Below are positions 17,346 through 26,200 of a stretch of 64,000 nt of DNA, piece after piece. Source of the stretch: Aliarcobacter faecis (GTDB lineage: Bacteria > Campylobacterota > Campylobacteria > Campylobacterales > Arcobacteraceae); assembly GCF_013201705.1 (NCBI RefSeq), contig NZ_CP053837.1:2232001-2296000 (forward strand). Reading direction: 5' to 3'. The first letter of the stretch is position 1, and each line of letters begins with the position of its first letter. A program made the position numbers and the translations under genes. Under the pieces are notes generated by a model. The model did not search any database and had not been told where the DNA came from. It saw only the letters and a program-made list of their open reading frames with translations.

Positions 17346-19571
17346 TTAAGAATTTATCACAACCTTATTTCTACCTCTATTTTTTGCTTCATACATAGAT
17401 TCATCTGCTCTTTTTACAGTTTTTAAAATATCTTCACCTTTTTCATAAATAGCTCCACCAAAAGAACAAGTTCTTTTTCCTACTTTTGGGAAATTATTTT
17501 CTTCTACTTTTTGCCTTAAATTTTCAAGTATTTTTTCCAAATCACTTTTATGATTTATATTTAAAATCAAAATAAACTCTTCTCCACCCCAACGAATAAA
17601 AATATCATCTTTTCGCAAATTTTGTTTAATTACTTTTACAAAATCAATCAAAACTAAATCCCCAACATCATGTCCAAAAGAATCATTTACATATTTAAAA
17701 TGGTCTATATCTAGCATAGCAATTGCTAGTTTATGATTAAGTTTTTCTGCTTTTTCTATCCAATTTTTGTAGTTTTTCTCAAAATATTCTCTATTATAAG
17801 CATTTGTTAGTATATCTTTAGTTACTCTTATTTCAAGTTTGATTTTTTCTTTTATAGTATTTGAAATATCAGTAAAAGATACTATCTTTACATCATCTTC
17901 AAAACTATTTACTGTAACAAAGAATTTATACTCTTTTAAATCTTTTCCTCTCATAGAGACTACTCTTTTTGAACTATCCAGAGATTTTAACTCTTCAATC
18001 CAAGTCTCTTTATTTACAAAATCTTTTACATAATAAAAACTTTCATTTTTTATAAAAAATTCACAAATACAGTTATGATGTTTTTTGAAATCTGAAAGAT
18101 TAAGAAAACCAAAGAAATCAAAAAACTTACGATTTGCAAATTTTATCTCTTTTATATTTGTTAAAATAATTATATTATCTTGTAAATCTATAAGTTTTTC
18201 TATATTTTTATAAGACTCTTTAAGCCTATTTTCTATCTTTTTCTCTTTTGTAATATCTTTTATTATTGAAAAAAGGATTATTCCACTTGTTGTTTCAATA
18301 GGAGAAGAAGAGACTTCTACTACTTTTACTGCTCCACTTTTTATCTTATGCTCAAAAATAAAAGAGTTCACTTTTAAATGTTCTGCTTCTGTATATTTTT
18401 TGATTATCTCTTCTGCACTAAGTTGGTTAATTTGTTTTATATTCATATTTTTTAATTCATCTAAAGAGTAACCATAAAAATCTACTGCACTTTGATTTGC
18501 ATCTAATATTTGTCCATTTTGTGGGTCTATTAATAACATTATTGAAGAGTGGATTCTAAACATATTTTCAAATCTATTTTTTGCAATTTCAAGTTTTTTT
18601 AATAAGTTCTGCTCATTTTTATAATTTTTTCTCATACTAATAAATGTAATAACACTTGCTACTATAAATAAAATTAGAAAAATAGACTTTGCAATTAAGC
18701 TATTTCTCCAATTTATCATATACTCATCTTGGGAAAGTGAAACTTGAACATAAAAAGGGAATTGTTCCATTACGATAAAACTTGTAAATCTTTTAATACC
18801 ATCTATAGATGTATATTTTATACATCTTTGCTTAACTCCATTTTTTATTAACTCTGTTATACTATTTTCTAAAATAGGTTTGTTTAACAACTCATCTTCT
18901 ACTGAGGGATATCTTGCTAATAAAGTTGTTAAATCCAAATTTCCTAAAAGTGTAAAACCCTCTTTACCAATATTTATAGAGGATAGAGTTTTATTTAAAA
19001 GGTCAATATTTATAATTGCTGCCAAAATTCCTTTAAAATTTTTATTTTTATCTCTTATTGCAATAATTTGTAAAAATGTTCTATTTCCACTTAAACCAGA
19101 AACAATAATCTCTGAAAAACCTCTATTTAAATTAGTATTATTTTTAAATCGCTTAAAATAATCTCGCTGTGAAACATTTATCTTTTTTGAAGAGTTTTTA
19201 ATATCTCCTTCTTTATCTATGAATACAATCTCTTCAATTCCATCAAAATTATTTGCAAAAATTTTCAGTTTATTTAAGATGATTTCTTGTTTATCTTCAA
19301 AATTGCTATCTTTATAGATATCTTTATTCTCTTCTAAAGTTAAAAGTGTATCTTTAGCTAAAACTAAAATATTCTCTACTCTTTCAAAATTATTTTCTAG
19401 CTTTTTTGTAAGTAAAATTGTGAGATTATTTATCTCTTTTTCTATATTTTCAATTGACTTTTGATAATTTACTATCTCTTGAGTTAAAAACAAAAAAATA
19501 ACAACAAATACAGAAACTAAAAACCACTTATGATTATAAGTTTTTGTATTGAAAGTATCTTTAGTATTCAT
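17346..19571 (-). CDS. Sensor diguanylate cyclase (periplasmic sensor-PAS-GGDEF)
   Basis: The 741-residue protein is organised as follows. A transmembrane helix (about residues 16-32) precedes a periplasmic dCache-like sensor domain (about 40-275) and a second helix (SLIAKSIFLILFIVASVITF). A PAS domain follows (FENMFRIHSSIMLLIDPQNGQILDANQSAV cut by family pattern), then a second PAS-like domain and a C-terminal GGDEF domain. The active-site motif is GGEEF, and an inhibitory RxxD site (RKDD) lies five residues before it. It should therefore make cyclic di-GMP with product inhibition, driven by an external small-molecule signal. The ligand is unknown. Confidence 0.9.
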   Translation of the reverse strand: MNTKDTFNTKTYNHKWFLVSVFVVIFLFLTQEIVNYQKSIENIEKEINNLTILLTKKLENNFERVENILVLAKDTLLTLEENKDIYKDSNFEDKQEIILNKLKIFANNFDGIEEIVFIDKEGDIKNSSKKINVSQRDYFKRFKNNTNLNRGFSEIIVSGLSGNRTFLQIIAIRDKNKNFKGILAAIINIDLLNKTLSSINIGKEGFTLLGNLDLTTLLARYPSVEDELLNKPILENSITELIKNGVKQRCIKYTSIDGIKRFTSFIVMEQFPFYVQVSLSQDEYMINWRNSLIAKSIFLILFIVASVITFISMRKNYKNEQNLLKKLEIAKNRFENMFRIHSSIMLLIDPQNGQILDANQSAVDFYGYSLDELKNMNIKQINQLSAEEIIKKYTEAEHLKVNSFIFEHKIKSGAVKVVEVSSSPIETTSGIILFSIIKDITKEKKIENRLKESYKNIEKLIDLQDNIIILTNIKEIKFANRKFFDFFGFLNLSDFKKHHNCICEFFIKNESFYYVKDFVNKETWIEELKSLDSSKRVVSMRGKDLKEYKFFVTVNSFEDDVKIVSFTDISNTIKEKIKLEIRVTKDILTNAYNREYFEKNYKNWIEKAEKLNHKLAIAMLDIDHFKYVNDSFGHDVGDLVLIDFVKVIKQNLRKDDIFIRWGGEEFILILNINHKSDLEKILENLRQKVEENNFPKVGKRTCSFGGAIYEKGEDILKTVKRADESMYEAKNRGRNKVVINS

Positions 19572-19887
19572 AGTTTACCTATTTGTTTTTTTATAATTTT
19601 TGGGCATTCTAAGAAAATTAAAAGTTAGTGTCAATACCGTTAATCAAGATTTATAATGACTAAAAATTATTTTTATCTTTCAAAAATATTTATAACAAGA
19701 TATTATAGACTATTTTTATTTTATATTTTATTATTTCTTATTCAAAAAAAATCTATTTTTAATTTAATTATAGAATTAAACTAAAGATGCTCTTGAAAAA
19801 GAGAAAACTAATAAAATAAAGGTCATTAATTATCTCTTTTTATATATTTCTACAAACAAATAAGTCAAATATATTAATACATATTAT
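19572..19887. other. AT-rich intergenic region, no gene seen
   Basis: This 316-base stretch lies between the diguanylate cyclase and chaN, both on the minus strand. I see no open frame with a ribosome site and no RNA gene. The only structure is a short CTCTT/AAGAG dyad near 19793. It probably holds the cyclase promoter and the chaN 3' end. Confidence 0.5.
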
Positions 19888-20805
19888 TTACTTTTTTTCC
19901 TCTTCATTTACTTCATATATATAAACAAAATCTGCTTTATTTGTATCTATTTTTAAATCTTTCTCTTTTTCTATTTTCTCATTTGAAATAGAGATAAATG
20001 GAAAATTATTCAATCTTGAAAATCTCAAAGGAATTCCTAATTTCTGCTCTATATGTAAAGCTCCTGCAAAAACCAAAAGTTTATCTTTTGGAGTTTTTAT
20101 TACCTCTTTTGCAATTTTTGCTACATTTTGTGCCATATATGTATCCCAAGTTACTTGTACTCTATACATTCTATCCAAGCAAGGCTCTAGACTTGTTTGT
20201 GGCATCTTATCGCAATGTTCTAAATATGGGTAGATAAGTTGTTGATGAGCAGATACTCCTAAATCCAAACTATTATAAAAATTTTTCTCTTCTTGGCTCA
20301 TTTTATCAAACTCTTTTAAAGAGATTTTTGTTCTATCCTCTTTTGATATATTCATACCATAAAGTCTTCCACCATTTTGTTTTACAGCTTCATAAAGTGG
20401 TGCTACATATTCCCATTTATATTTTGAAAATTTATCCCACTCTCTTTTATCTTTTAAAGTGTTTGTATCAAATTTATTATCTGTATAATCTTTTAATAAA
20501 CTATCATGCTCTGGAGTAAACCACTCATTTGCTAAATTTAGCTTGTAACCTTTTTTATCAAGCTCTTTTAAAAAATCTTCAAAAAACTTATGAGTTTTTT
20601 CTGTATTATGATGATCACCAACAAAAATAATAGGATAGTGTTCTACTTCATTAACAAGCTCTTGCATATCTATATTTTTTGCTTGTTTTATAGAGTAAAT
20701 TCCCTCTTTTTTATCCAAATTATGTGTTGGTATAGTTAGATTCTTATTTGTACAGCCAGAAAATATAAAAATTGTAGCTATAAAAGCTATTGAAAGTTTT
20801 AACAT
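19888..20805 (-). CDS. ChaN-family heme-binding lipoprotein
   Basis: The 305-residue protein has a lipoprotein signal ending in the lipobox FSGC (Cys18). A ChaN/Tiki-type domain follows, with family blocks PIIFVGDHHNTEKTHKFFEDFL, NEWFTPEHDSLL and LVFAGALHIEQKLGIPLRF. ChaN of Campylobacter binds heme and sits beside iron-uptake receptors, as here. It lies downstream of the receptor at 20886 on the same strand, separated by a strong RNA hairpin. It probably hands heme from the outer-membrane receptor to the periplasm. The conserved histidines in GDHHN and ALHIE support the call. Confidence 0.82.
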   Translation of the reverse strand: MLKLSIAFIATIFIFSGCTNKNLTIPTHNLDKKEGIYSIKQAKNIDMQELVNEVEHYPIIFVGDHHNTEKTHKFFEDFLKELDKKGYKLNLANEWFTPEHDSLLKDYTDNKFDTNTLKDKREWDKFSKYKWEYVAPLYEAVKQNGGRLYGMNISKEDRTKISLKEFDKMSQEEKNFYNSLDLGVSAHQQLIYPYLEHCDKMPQTSLEPCLDRMYRVQVTWDTYMAQNVAKIAKEVIKTPKDKLLVFAGALHIEQKLGIPLRFSRLNNFPFISISNEKIEKEKDLKIDTNKADFVYIYEVNEEEKK

Positions 20806-20829
20806 TTTTTTACCTTTTTTATAGTTTAA

Positions 20830-20870
20830 GGTCCCATATATAAAGAAAACACAAGAGTATATATGAGACC
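20830..20870 (-). promoter_or_regulatory. Intercistronic hairpin between receptor and chaN
   Basis: The arms at 20830-20842 and 20858-20870 (GGTC, one mismatch, then CATATATA) form a 13-pair stem with one mismatch and a 15-base loop. No T-run follows on the minus strand, so it is more likely an mRNA-stabilising or partial-attenuation element than a full terminator. Confidence 0.5.
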
Positions 20871-20885
20871 CTATTAATTTTTTAA

Positions 20886-22766
20886 TTAGAATTTATAATT
20901 CAATCCAACATAAGCAAATCTTCTTTGTATAGCATAAGGTTCTGCTTCTTCAAAATCTTTATCACCAATATTATCTACACCAATTCTAGCTGCTAAGCCT
21001 TTAGTTATTTCTTTAGAAATTTGAGCATTAAATATTGTATATCCACCAGCCTTATTTGTATTTGCTGAATCAAGATATTGTTCTCCTATATAGTTTGCAC
21101 TTAAATATGAAGAAATTCCCCAACCAAATTTAGAAGTTAATCCAATATTAAATGTATTTTCAGGTTTATATGTCAAATCATTACCAGTTTGTTTATCTTC
21201 TGTTTTAACATAAGTATAGTTTGCATTTAACATATGATTTTCTGTAATATCATAATCAGCACTTAACTCAAAACCTTTTGTTCCTACTTTATAAACATTT
21301 ACATATTTCGATATAGCATTATGTCCTTTTTCTGATTTAATCATATTTTCTAAATCAGTTTTAAATATTGCAGCTTTAAATATAGTATCTTTTCCATAAA
21401 ACTCATAAGCCAATTCATAAGATTCTGAAGTTTCAGCTTTTAAGTCATCATTACCCCAAATACCCATACTACTATATCCGCTTGAACCTTGAAGTAGTGT
21501 CGGAGCTTTAAATCCTTCTCCATAATTTACTTTTAATCTTTGTTGGTCATCTATTTTATAAATTGCACCTATATTTGGAGAAAATTCACTTCCATATTTT
21601 TCATTATCATCATATCTTCCACCAAGAGTCAATATAAAATATTGTCCTAATTCTATCTCATCTTGAAGATAGTAAGCATTAGTTCTAGCTTTATAATCCC
21701 ATTTTGATTGTCCTGTCATTGGATATTCTCTATCATGAGTCTCTTTTGAAGTCTCTGCTCCAATAACAATATAATTATTTTTTAAAGCAGTAACTTTTGA
21801 TTCTCCTTTTATAGAATCATTTGTAAGTTTAGTAATATAGTTCATTGTAGATGATGAACCACCTCTATATGTTGAATCTAATTTTGTTTTGGCATAATCA
21901 ATATCAAAAGATATATTTTCAAAACTTTTTGTATAACCCACATTATATAAATCTCTTTTTAGCTTATACTGTTCAGGATATAGTTCTAACTCTCTTTTCT
22001 CTTCTCCTTTAAGATATGAAGCATATACATTTTGAGTATCATCAAAATTATATTGAAGTTTAATATTTCCACTCTCATTTTTTACTCCTTCTATATAAGT
22101 ATGATCAAATGCTGGTGTTGCTGAACCTATAGTATAGTCTCTATTAAATTTGCTTGCTCCAGCAAATATTAAAAGCTTATCAGAAATATTTCCACCAATA
22201 TTAGCACTTATATTTTCTGCATCTCCACCTTTCTCAGAAGCAGAAAAACCAGCTTGAACATCTATTTCTCCATAGATTTCTTTAACATCTTTTTTAGTAA
22301 TAATATTAATTACTCCTCCTATAGCCTGAGAACCATAAATAGAGCTTTTTGGTCCTTTTATAATCTCTATTCTTTCTATCATATTTATAGGAACCCAAGA
22401 GTATTGGAAATCACTATGTCCAATATAAGCATCAGATTGATTTATTTTTTTACCATCAACTAAAATTAAAGAATAACTTGGGTCTAGTCCTCTAATAGAA
22501 ATTCCCTTTCTTCCATTCATTGGTGATGAATTTACAGTTTCAATAATTCCTGCTTGTTTAACCAAAATATCTTTAATATTTGTTGCATTCATTTTTGCTA
22601 TTTCTTCAGCTGTTATAACTGTAACAGAACTTGATAAATCTTCTATTTTTTTATCTGATTTTGAAGTTATAACTACCTCGTCTAATTTTTGTGATACTTC
22701 ATCTGCTATTACATTTGATGAAAGTATTGCAAGAGCTAAACTTGCAAATATACTTTGCTTATACAT
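20886..22766 (-). CDS. TonB-dependent outer-membrane receptor (heme/iron)
   Basis: The 626-residue protein has a signal peptide (about residues 1-21), a TonB-box-like segment (DEVVITSK), a plug domain (about 45-160; PMNGRKGISIRGLDPSYSLILVDGKK and GPKSSIYGSQAIGGVINIIT), and a 22-strand barrel. The barrel ends in aromatic phenylalanine (YVGLNYKF), the outer-membrane insertion signal. It is similar in size to CirA/ChuA-type receptors. It follows hmuV in a heme gene set and precedes chaN, so heme is the likely cargo. Its promoter carries the same dyad as hugZ. Substrate is inferred from neighbours. Confidence 0.88.
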   Translation of the reverse strand: MYKQSIFASLALAILSSNVIADEVSQKLDEVVITSKSDKKIEDLSSSVTVITAEEIAKMNATNIKDILVKQAGIIETVNSSPMNGRKGISIRGLDPSYSLILVDGKKINQSDAYIGHSDFQYSWVPINMIERIEIIKGPKSSIYGSQAIGGVINIITKKDVKEIYGEIDVQAGFSASEKGGDAENISANIGGNISDKLLIFAGASKFNRDYTIGSATPAFDHTYIEGVKNESGNIKLQYNFDDTQNVYASYLKGEEKRELELYPEQYKLKRDLYNVGYTKSFENISFDIDYAKTKLDSTYRGGSSSTMNYITKLTNDSIKGESKVTALKNNYIVIGAETSKETHDREYPMTGQSKWDYKARTNAYYLQDEIELGQYFILTLGGRYDDNEKYGSEFSPNIGAIYKIDDQQRLKVNYGEGFKAPTLLQGSSGYSSMGIWGNDDLKAETSESYELAYEFYGKDTIFKAAIFKTDLENMIKSEKGHNAISKYVNVYKVGTKGFELSADYDITENHMLNANYTYVKTEDKQTGNDLTYKPENTFNIGLTSKFGWGISSYLSANYIGEQYLDSANTNKAGGYTIFNAQISKEITKGLAARIGVDNIGDKDFEEAEPYAIQRRFAYVGLNYKF

Positions 22767-22794
22767 AATTTTCCTTTTTTAATAATTTTATGGG

Positions 22795-22828
22795 ATTATA
22801 ATAAAAGCGATAACTAATATCAATATTA
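22795..22828 (-). promoter_or_regulatory. Promoter with dyad operator upstream of the heme receptor
   Basis: On the minus strand a TATAAT -10 box lies at 22800-22795. The dyad TAATAT-CA-ATATTA at 22815-22828 covers the expected -35 region. The dyad centre is 24 bases from the -10 centre, exactly as upstream of hugZ. It fits a Fur-like or heme-responsive repressor site. Confidence 0.55.
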
Positions 22829-22880
22829 TTTTATATAGATTGGAATTAATTTTTCTTAAATTGGGTTTTTATAAAATTTA

Positions 22881-23657
22881 TTAAGAAGTAGTAATTAATA
22901 TCTCTTTTTGAAGCTTTTTAGAGTAAACAAATTCTGTTTCAACTTGAAAAATATCATAGATATTTTCATAAGTTAAAATATCTTTTGTAGCTCCAAAATA
23001 TTTTATCTCTCCCTCTTTCATCATAATAATCTCATCTGAATATAAAAAGGCTTGATTTATATCGTGAAGAATTGCACAAACTCCAATATTCAAATCCTTT
23101 TGAAGCTCTTTTGCTAAATCTAAAATTTTGTATTGATAAAAAATATCCAAATTTAAAGTAGGTTCATCTAAAAAAAGATATCTACTTTTATCCTTACTTG
23201 CATATAGTTGAACAACAACTCTTGCAAATTGGATTTTCTGTTTTTCACCTCCAGATAATACTAGATAGTTTTTATCTTTTAAAGGCTCTATATGAAGTTT
23301 TTTTACAACATAATCTAAAATCTCATTTTTTTCCTTTAAGCTTAATTCATAGGCATAAAGCCCCATTTCTACAATCTCAATAGCTTTAAAACTATATGGA
23401 AAAGTAAAAGATTGATTTAAAACAGACCTTTTTAGAGCTAACTCTTTATCACTATAACTTTCAATATTTATATCCTCTAAAGTTATATTTCCCTCTTGAA
23501 TATCTAAGTTTCTATTTATATTTTTAATCAATGTTGATTTACCACAACCATTTGGACCAACAATTGATAAAAAAGTATTAGTTTTTATATCTAAATTTAT
23601 ATTTTTTAATATCTCTTTTTTTTGAATTGTAAAGTTTAAATCTTTTATTTTATACAC
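22881..23657 (-). CDS. hmuV: Heme/iron ABC importer, ATP-binding subunit
   Basis: The 258-residue ATPase has Walker A (GPNGCGKST), signature LSGGEKQKIQFAR, Walker B (YLFLDEPTLNLD) and the switch histidine in ILHDINQAF. It belongs to the FecE/HmuV group that powers import of heme, siderophores or B12. It lies 12 bases downstream of the FecCD permease on the same strand. Heme is favoured over other cargo because hugZ heads the operon and chaN ends it. Confidence 0.87.
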   Translation of the reverse strand: MYKIKDLNFTIQKKEILKNINLDIKTNTFLSIVGPNGCGKSTLIKNINRNLDIQEGNITLEDINIESYSDKELALKRSVLNQSFTFPYSFKAIEIVEMGLYAYELSLKEKNEILDYVVKKLHIEPLKDKNYLVLSGGEKQKIQFARVVVQLYASKDKSRYLFLDEPTLNLDIFYQYKILDLAKELQKDLNIGVCAILHDINQAFLYSDEIIMMKEGEIKYFGATKDILTYENIYDIFQVETEFVYSKKLQKEILITTS

Positions 23658-23669
23658 TTCATATATCCT

Positions 23670-24716
23670 TTAGTTTATTGTGCTTTGTCTATTTCTTATT
23701 AAAAGCCATAAGAAAAACGGTGCTCCAAGTAATGCTGTAATAATCCCAATTGGGAGTTCAGCAGGAGCTATTATTATTCTAGCAATAGAATCAGCCCATA
23801 AAAGAATAAATGCACCTAAAACAGCACTAAGAGGTAGATAAAATTTATGATTTGAACCAACTAATATTCTTGCAATATGGGGAACAACAAGTCCAACAAA
23901 ACCAATAATTCCACAAAAAGCTACACTAACACCAATTGATAAAGATACAAAAAAGATAATTAGTTTTTTTAATCTTTCTGCATTTACACCAGAATTTTTA
24001 GCTTCATCTTCGCCCAAAAGCATAAGATTTAACTCTGTTTTTTTACTTATAGCAAATATATAAGTGAAAACTACCACAGGAATTAGTGTAAAAATAACTT
24101 TTGTATTACCATTTGCTAAGCTTCCCATAGTCCAAAAGGTAAAACTTTTAAGTTCATCTTCTGTACTTACATAAGTAAATAACCCAACTAAAGCTCCAAG
24201 CATTGCATTTATTGCAATTCCAGCTAAAAGCATAACTGTAACAGCTACTTTATTGTAAATAGTTGCTAATTTATATATAGCAAAAATAGTTAAACTTGCA
24301 CCTAAAAAAGCACTCAAAGGAAGAGAAAGATAAGATAAAAATCCACTACTAATTGCTACTGGTAAAAAACTTCCTAAAAGCATAAAAATAACAACTCCTG
24401 CTGAAGCTCCAGCAGATACCCCAATAATAGATGGATCAGCCAATGGGTTTTTAAATAGTGTTTGCATCAAAGCCCCAGAGATTCCAAAAGCAATTCCAAC
24501 AAGAACAGCTAAAAAGATTCGTGGTAATCTAATATCTACCAAAACTTGATAATAGATTTTATTCTCTTGAGAGTTTAATATAGTATTTAGTATATCTTGA
24601 AAGGATATACTAAATGCTCCTATAGTTGTATTTAAAACAACTGATAAAATGACTAAACAAAAAAATATTAAAATAACCGTTTTTTTAAAAGCTAACATTT
24701 TTAAACTTATTTGCAA
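23670..24716 (-). CDS. hmuU: FecCD-family ABC importer permease
   Basis: The 348-residue protein has about ten transmembrane helices and the family motifs PRIFLAVLVGIAFGISGALMQ and GFVGLVVPHIARILVG (BtuC/HmuU coupling region). It moves heme or an iron chelate across the inner membrane with the preceding binding protein and following ATPase. The longest frame starts with TTG at 24716, overlapping the binding-protein gene by ten bases. An ATG at 24698 (MLAFKK) is an equally plausible start. Ribosome sites are weak for both. Confidence 0.87.
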   Translation of the reverse strand: MQISLKMLAFKKTVILIFFCLVILSVVLNTTIGAFSISFQDILNTILNSQENKIYYQVLVDIRLPRIFLAVLVGIAFGISGALMQTLFKNPLADPSIIGVSAGASAGVVIFMLLGSFLPVAISSGFLSYLSLPLSAFLGASLTIFAIYKLATIYNKVAVTVMLLAGIAINAMLGALVGLFTYVSTEDELKSFTFWTMGSLANGNTKVIFTLIPVVVFTYIFAISKKTELNLMLLGEDEAKNSGVNAERLKKLIIFFVSLSIGVSVAFCGIIGFVGLVVPHIARILVGSNHKFYLPLSAVLGAFILLWADSIARIIIAPAELPIGIITALLGAPFFLWLLIRNRQSTIN

Positions 24717-25534
24717 TATGATAATTTCTTATCATTAAACATACAAGATAATTCCTGTAAAGCACTATCTAATCTTACAGTAAATCCAGAAATCAAAAGC
24801 ATATCCATAGAGTAAATTTGCTTATTTTTACCAGCATTTGTTGAAGATATAATAGCTTCATCAATTCCTACATTTCCCATATGTTCTGATGTTATAATTA
24901 CATCTGGATTCATTTGTAAAATAGATTCTGGAGATATTTTTATATACTCTTTAAGAGAAACTACATTTTCACCTCCAGCTAAATCAATCATAACTCCTGC
25001 TTTAGTTTGTGTTCCAGCTGCCATAATTGTTCCTTCTCCTCTTGAAAATAGAAACAATACTTTTGGTTTTTTCTTATCTTTTATCTCTGCTTGCATTTTT
25101 GAAACATTGTTTTCAATTCTAGAGATAATCTCTTGTGCTTTTTTATCTTCTCCTAAAATTTCTCCAACTTGCTTAATCTTTTTTTTAGTAGATTCTATTG
25201 ATGGTTCATCATTTATAATATATGTTTTTATTCCATAATTTGGAAGTTCATTTATAAAATTTTTTGGTTCGGCTTGACTACTTACAATAGCAACTTCTGG
25301 TTTTAAAGATAAAATTCCCTCTTTTGGAAGACTAAGCCAATAACCTACATTTGGAAGTTTTGAAGTAACTTCCTTGGGATAAGCACTTGATAAATCAACA
25401 CCTATTAACTCATCACTATGCCCTAAAGCTACAATAGTTTCAGTAATACTTCCACCTACACTTACAATTTTTGAAGCATAAGTAAAAGTGCTAAAAAGAG
25501 CTAAAGATAAAGATAATTTTAATACTCTAGTCAT
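24707..25534 (-). CDS. hmuT: Heme ABC importer, periplasmic binding protein
   Basis: The 275-residue protein has a signal peptide (LKLSLSLALFSTFTYAS) and a helical-backbone type III binding fold. Motifs are RIVSVGGSITETIVALG-like sequence at the start (KIVSVGGSITETIVALG), LIGVDLSSAYP, and the lobe-two block NPDVIITSEHMG. This matches HmuT/ChuT-type heme or hemin binding proteins. It overlaps hugZ by eight bases and hmuU by ten, so translation is tightly coupled. Its C-terminus carries two cysteines (SCMF, SYCK) that may form a disulfide. Confidence 0.85.
   Translation of the reverse strand: MTRVLKLSLSLALFSTFTYASKIVSVGGSITETIVALGHSDELIGVDLSSAYPKEVTSKLPNVGYWLSLPKEGILSLKPEVAIVSSQAEPKNFINELPNYGIKTYIINDEPSIESTKKKIKQVGEILGEDKKAQEIISRIENNVSKMQAEIKDKKKPKVLFLFSRGEGTIMAAGTQTKAGVMIDLAGGENVVSLKEYIKISPESILQMNPDVIITSEHMGNVGIDEAIISSTNAGKNKQIYSMDMLLISGFTVRLDSALQELSCMFNDKKLSYCK
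24718..24735. promoter_or_regulatory. Perfect hairpin/Fur-box-like palindrome at the hmuT-hmuU junction
   Basis: ATGATAA-TTTC-TTATCAT is a perfect seven-pair inverted repeat inside the last codons of hmuT, just before the hmuU start. It resembles a Fur box half-site pair but could equally act as an mRNA hairpin. No promoter is visible beside it. Confidence 0.35.
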
Positions 25535-26084
25535 CTTTTTTTAATCCTAATTCATGAGTTTCACCATGAGCTTTTCCATTCATAGTATTAAGCTCCTTGA
25601 TATTTTTATTTGTCTCATCTAGCTTATATGCTGCTCCAAAACCAATAACAAAATTTCCTTCACTAGGAGTTAATTTATAAAATCTTGAAGCTGGCATATC
25701 TCTAACAAGTGATGCTTGTTTATCAAATCTTTTTTCAAAAAGTTGTGCAATTTTTTCTGTTCTTTCATCATTTTCATCAAACTTCTCTGCTTTTGCTTTA
25801 AAGTATAATCTTCTTCTTGCATAAATATGTTTTGTATCACTTTCATCTTCAATAAAAAGAAGATGTGCTTTTCCTGTATTATACATATTATGTGAGTGTT
25901 GAACTGATGTACTTATAAATACATAAAAATTTCCATTTTCATCTTGTACAAATGGAGAATAACTAGCAAAAGGCTCTCCATCAGAACTTACAGTTGATAA
26001 TATAACTGTTTTAATATTGTTTAGAAAAACATTCAGCTCCTCTTGAGCCTTATCTTTTTTTATAATTTTTGGTGCATTTTCCAT
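25527..26084 (-). CDS. hugZ: HugZ/ChuZ-family heme oxygenase
   Basis: With the chosen start this is a 185-residue split-barrel protein of the pyridoxamine-phosphate-oxidase superfamily. The HugZ-specific features are ILSTVSSDGEPFASYSPF, FVIGFGAAYKL, and a C-terminal histidine-rich tail (GKAHGETHELG). In Helicobacter and Campylobacter relatives the tail histidine ligates heme. It degrades imported heme to release iron. An in-frame TTG at 26090 is directly against the AAGGA ribosome site, while the ATG at 26084 is correctly spaced, so 26084 is preferred. It leads the hmuTUV operon. Confidence 0.88.
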   Translation of the reverse strand: MENAPKIIKKDKAQEELNVFLNNIKTVILSTVSSDGEPFASYSPFVQDENGNFYVFISTSVQHSHNMYNTGKAHLLFIEDESDTKHIYARRRLYFKAKAEKFDENDERTEKIAQLFEKRFDKQASLVRDMPASRFYKLTPSEGNFVIGFGAAYKLDETNKNIKELNTMNGKAHGETHELGLKKDD

Positions 26085-26140
26085 AATCAATCCTTATTTG
26101 AATAAAAATGTTTATATTGTGATATATAAATCTAATAAAG

Positions 26141-26173
26141 ATTATATTTAATATAAGAATGAATATCAATATT
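26141..26173 (-). promoter_or_regulatory. Promoter with dyad operator upstream of hugZ
   Basis: A minus-strand TATAAT -10 box lies at 26146-26141. AATAT-CA-ATATT at 26162-26173 covers the -35 position, with dyad and -10 centres 24 bases apart. The same element and spacing occur upstream of the heme receptor at 22766. Confidence 0.55.
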
Positions 26174-26200
26174 GTGTTTTCACAAATTGGAAATACTTTT

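Noticed and set aside
19572-19887. Possible small RNA or gene in the AT-rich gap
   Set aside because: No promoter, terminator or conserved structure could be seen by eye.
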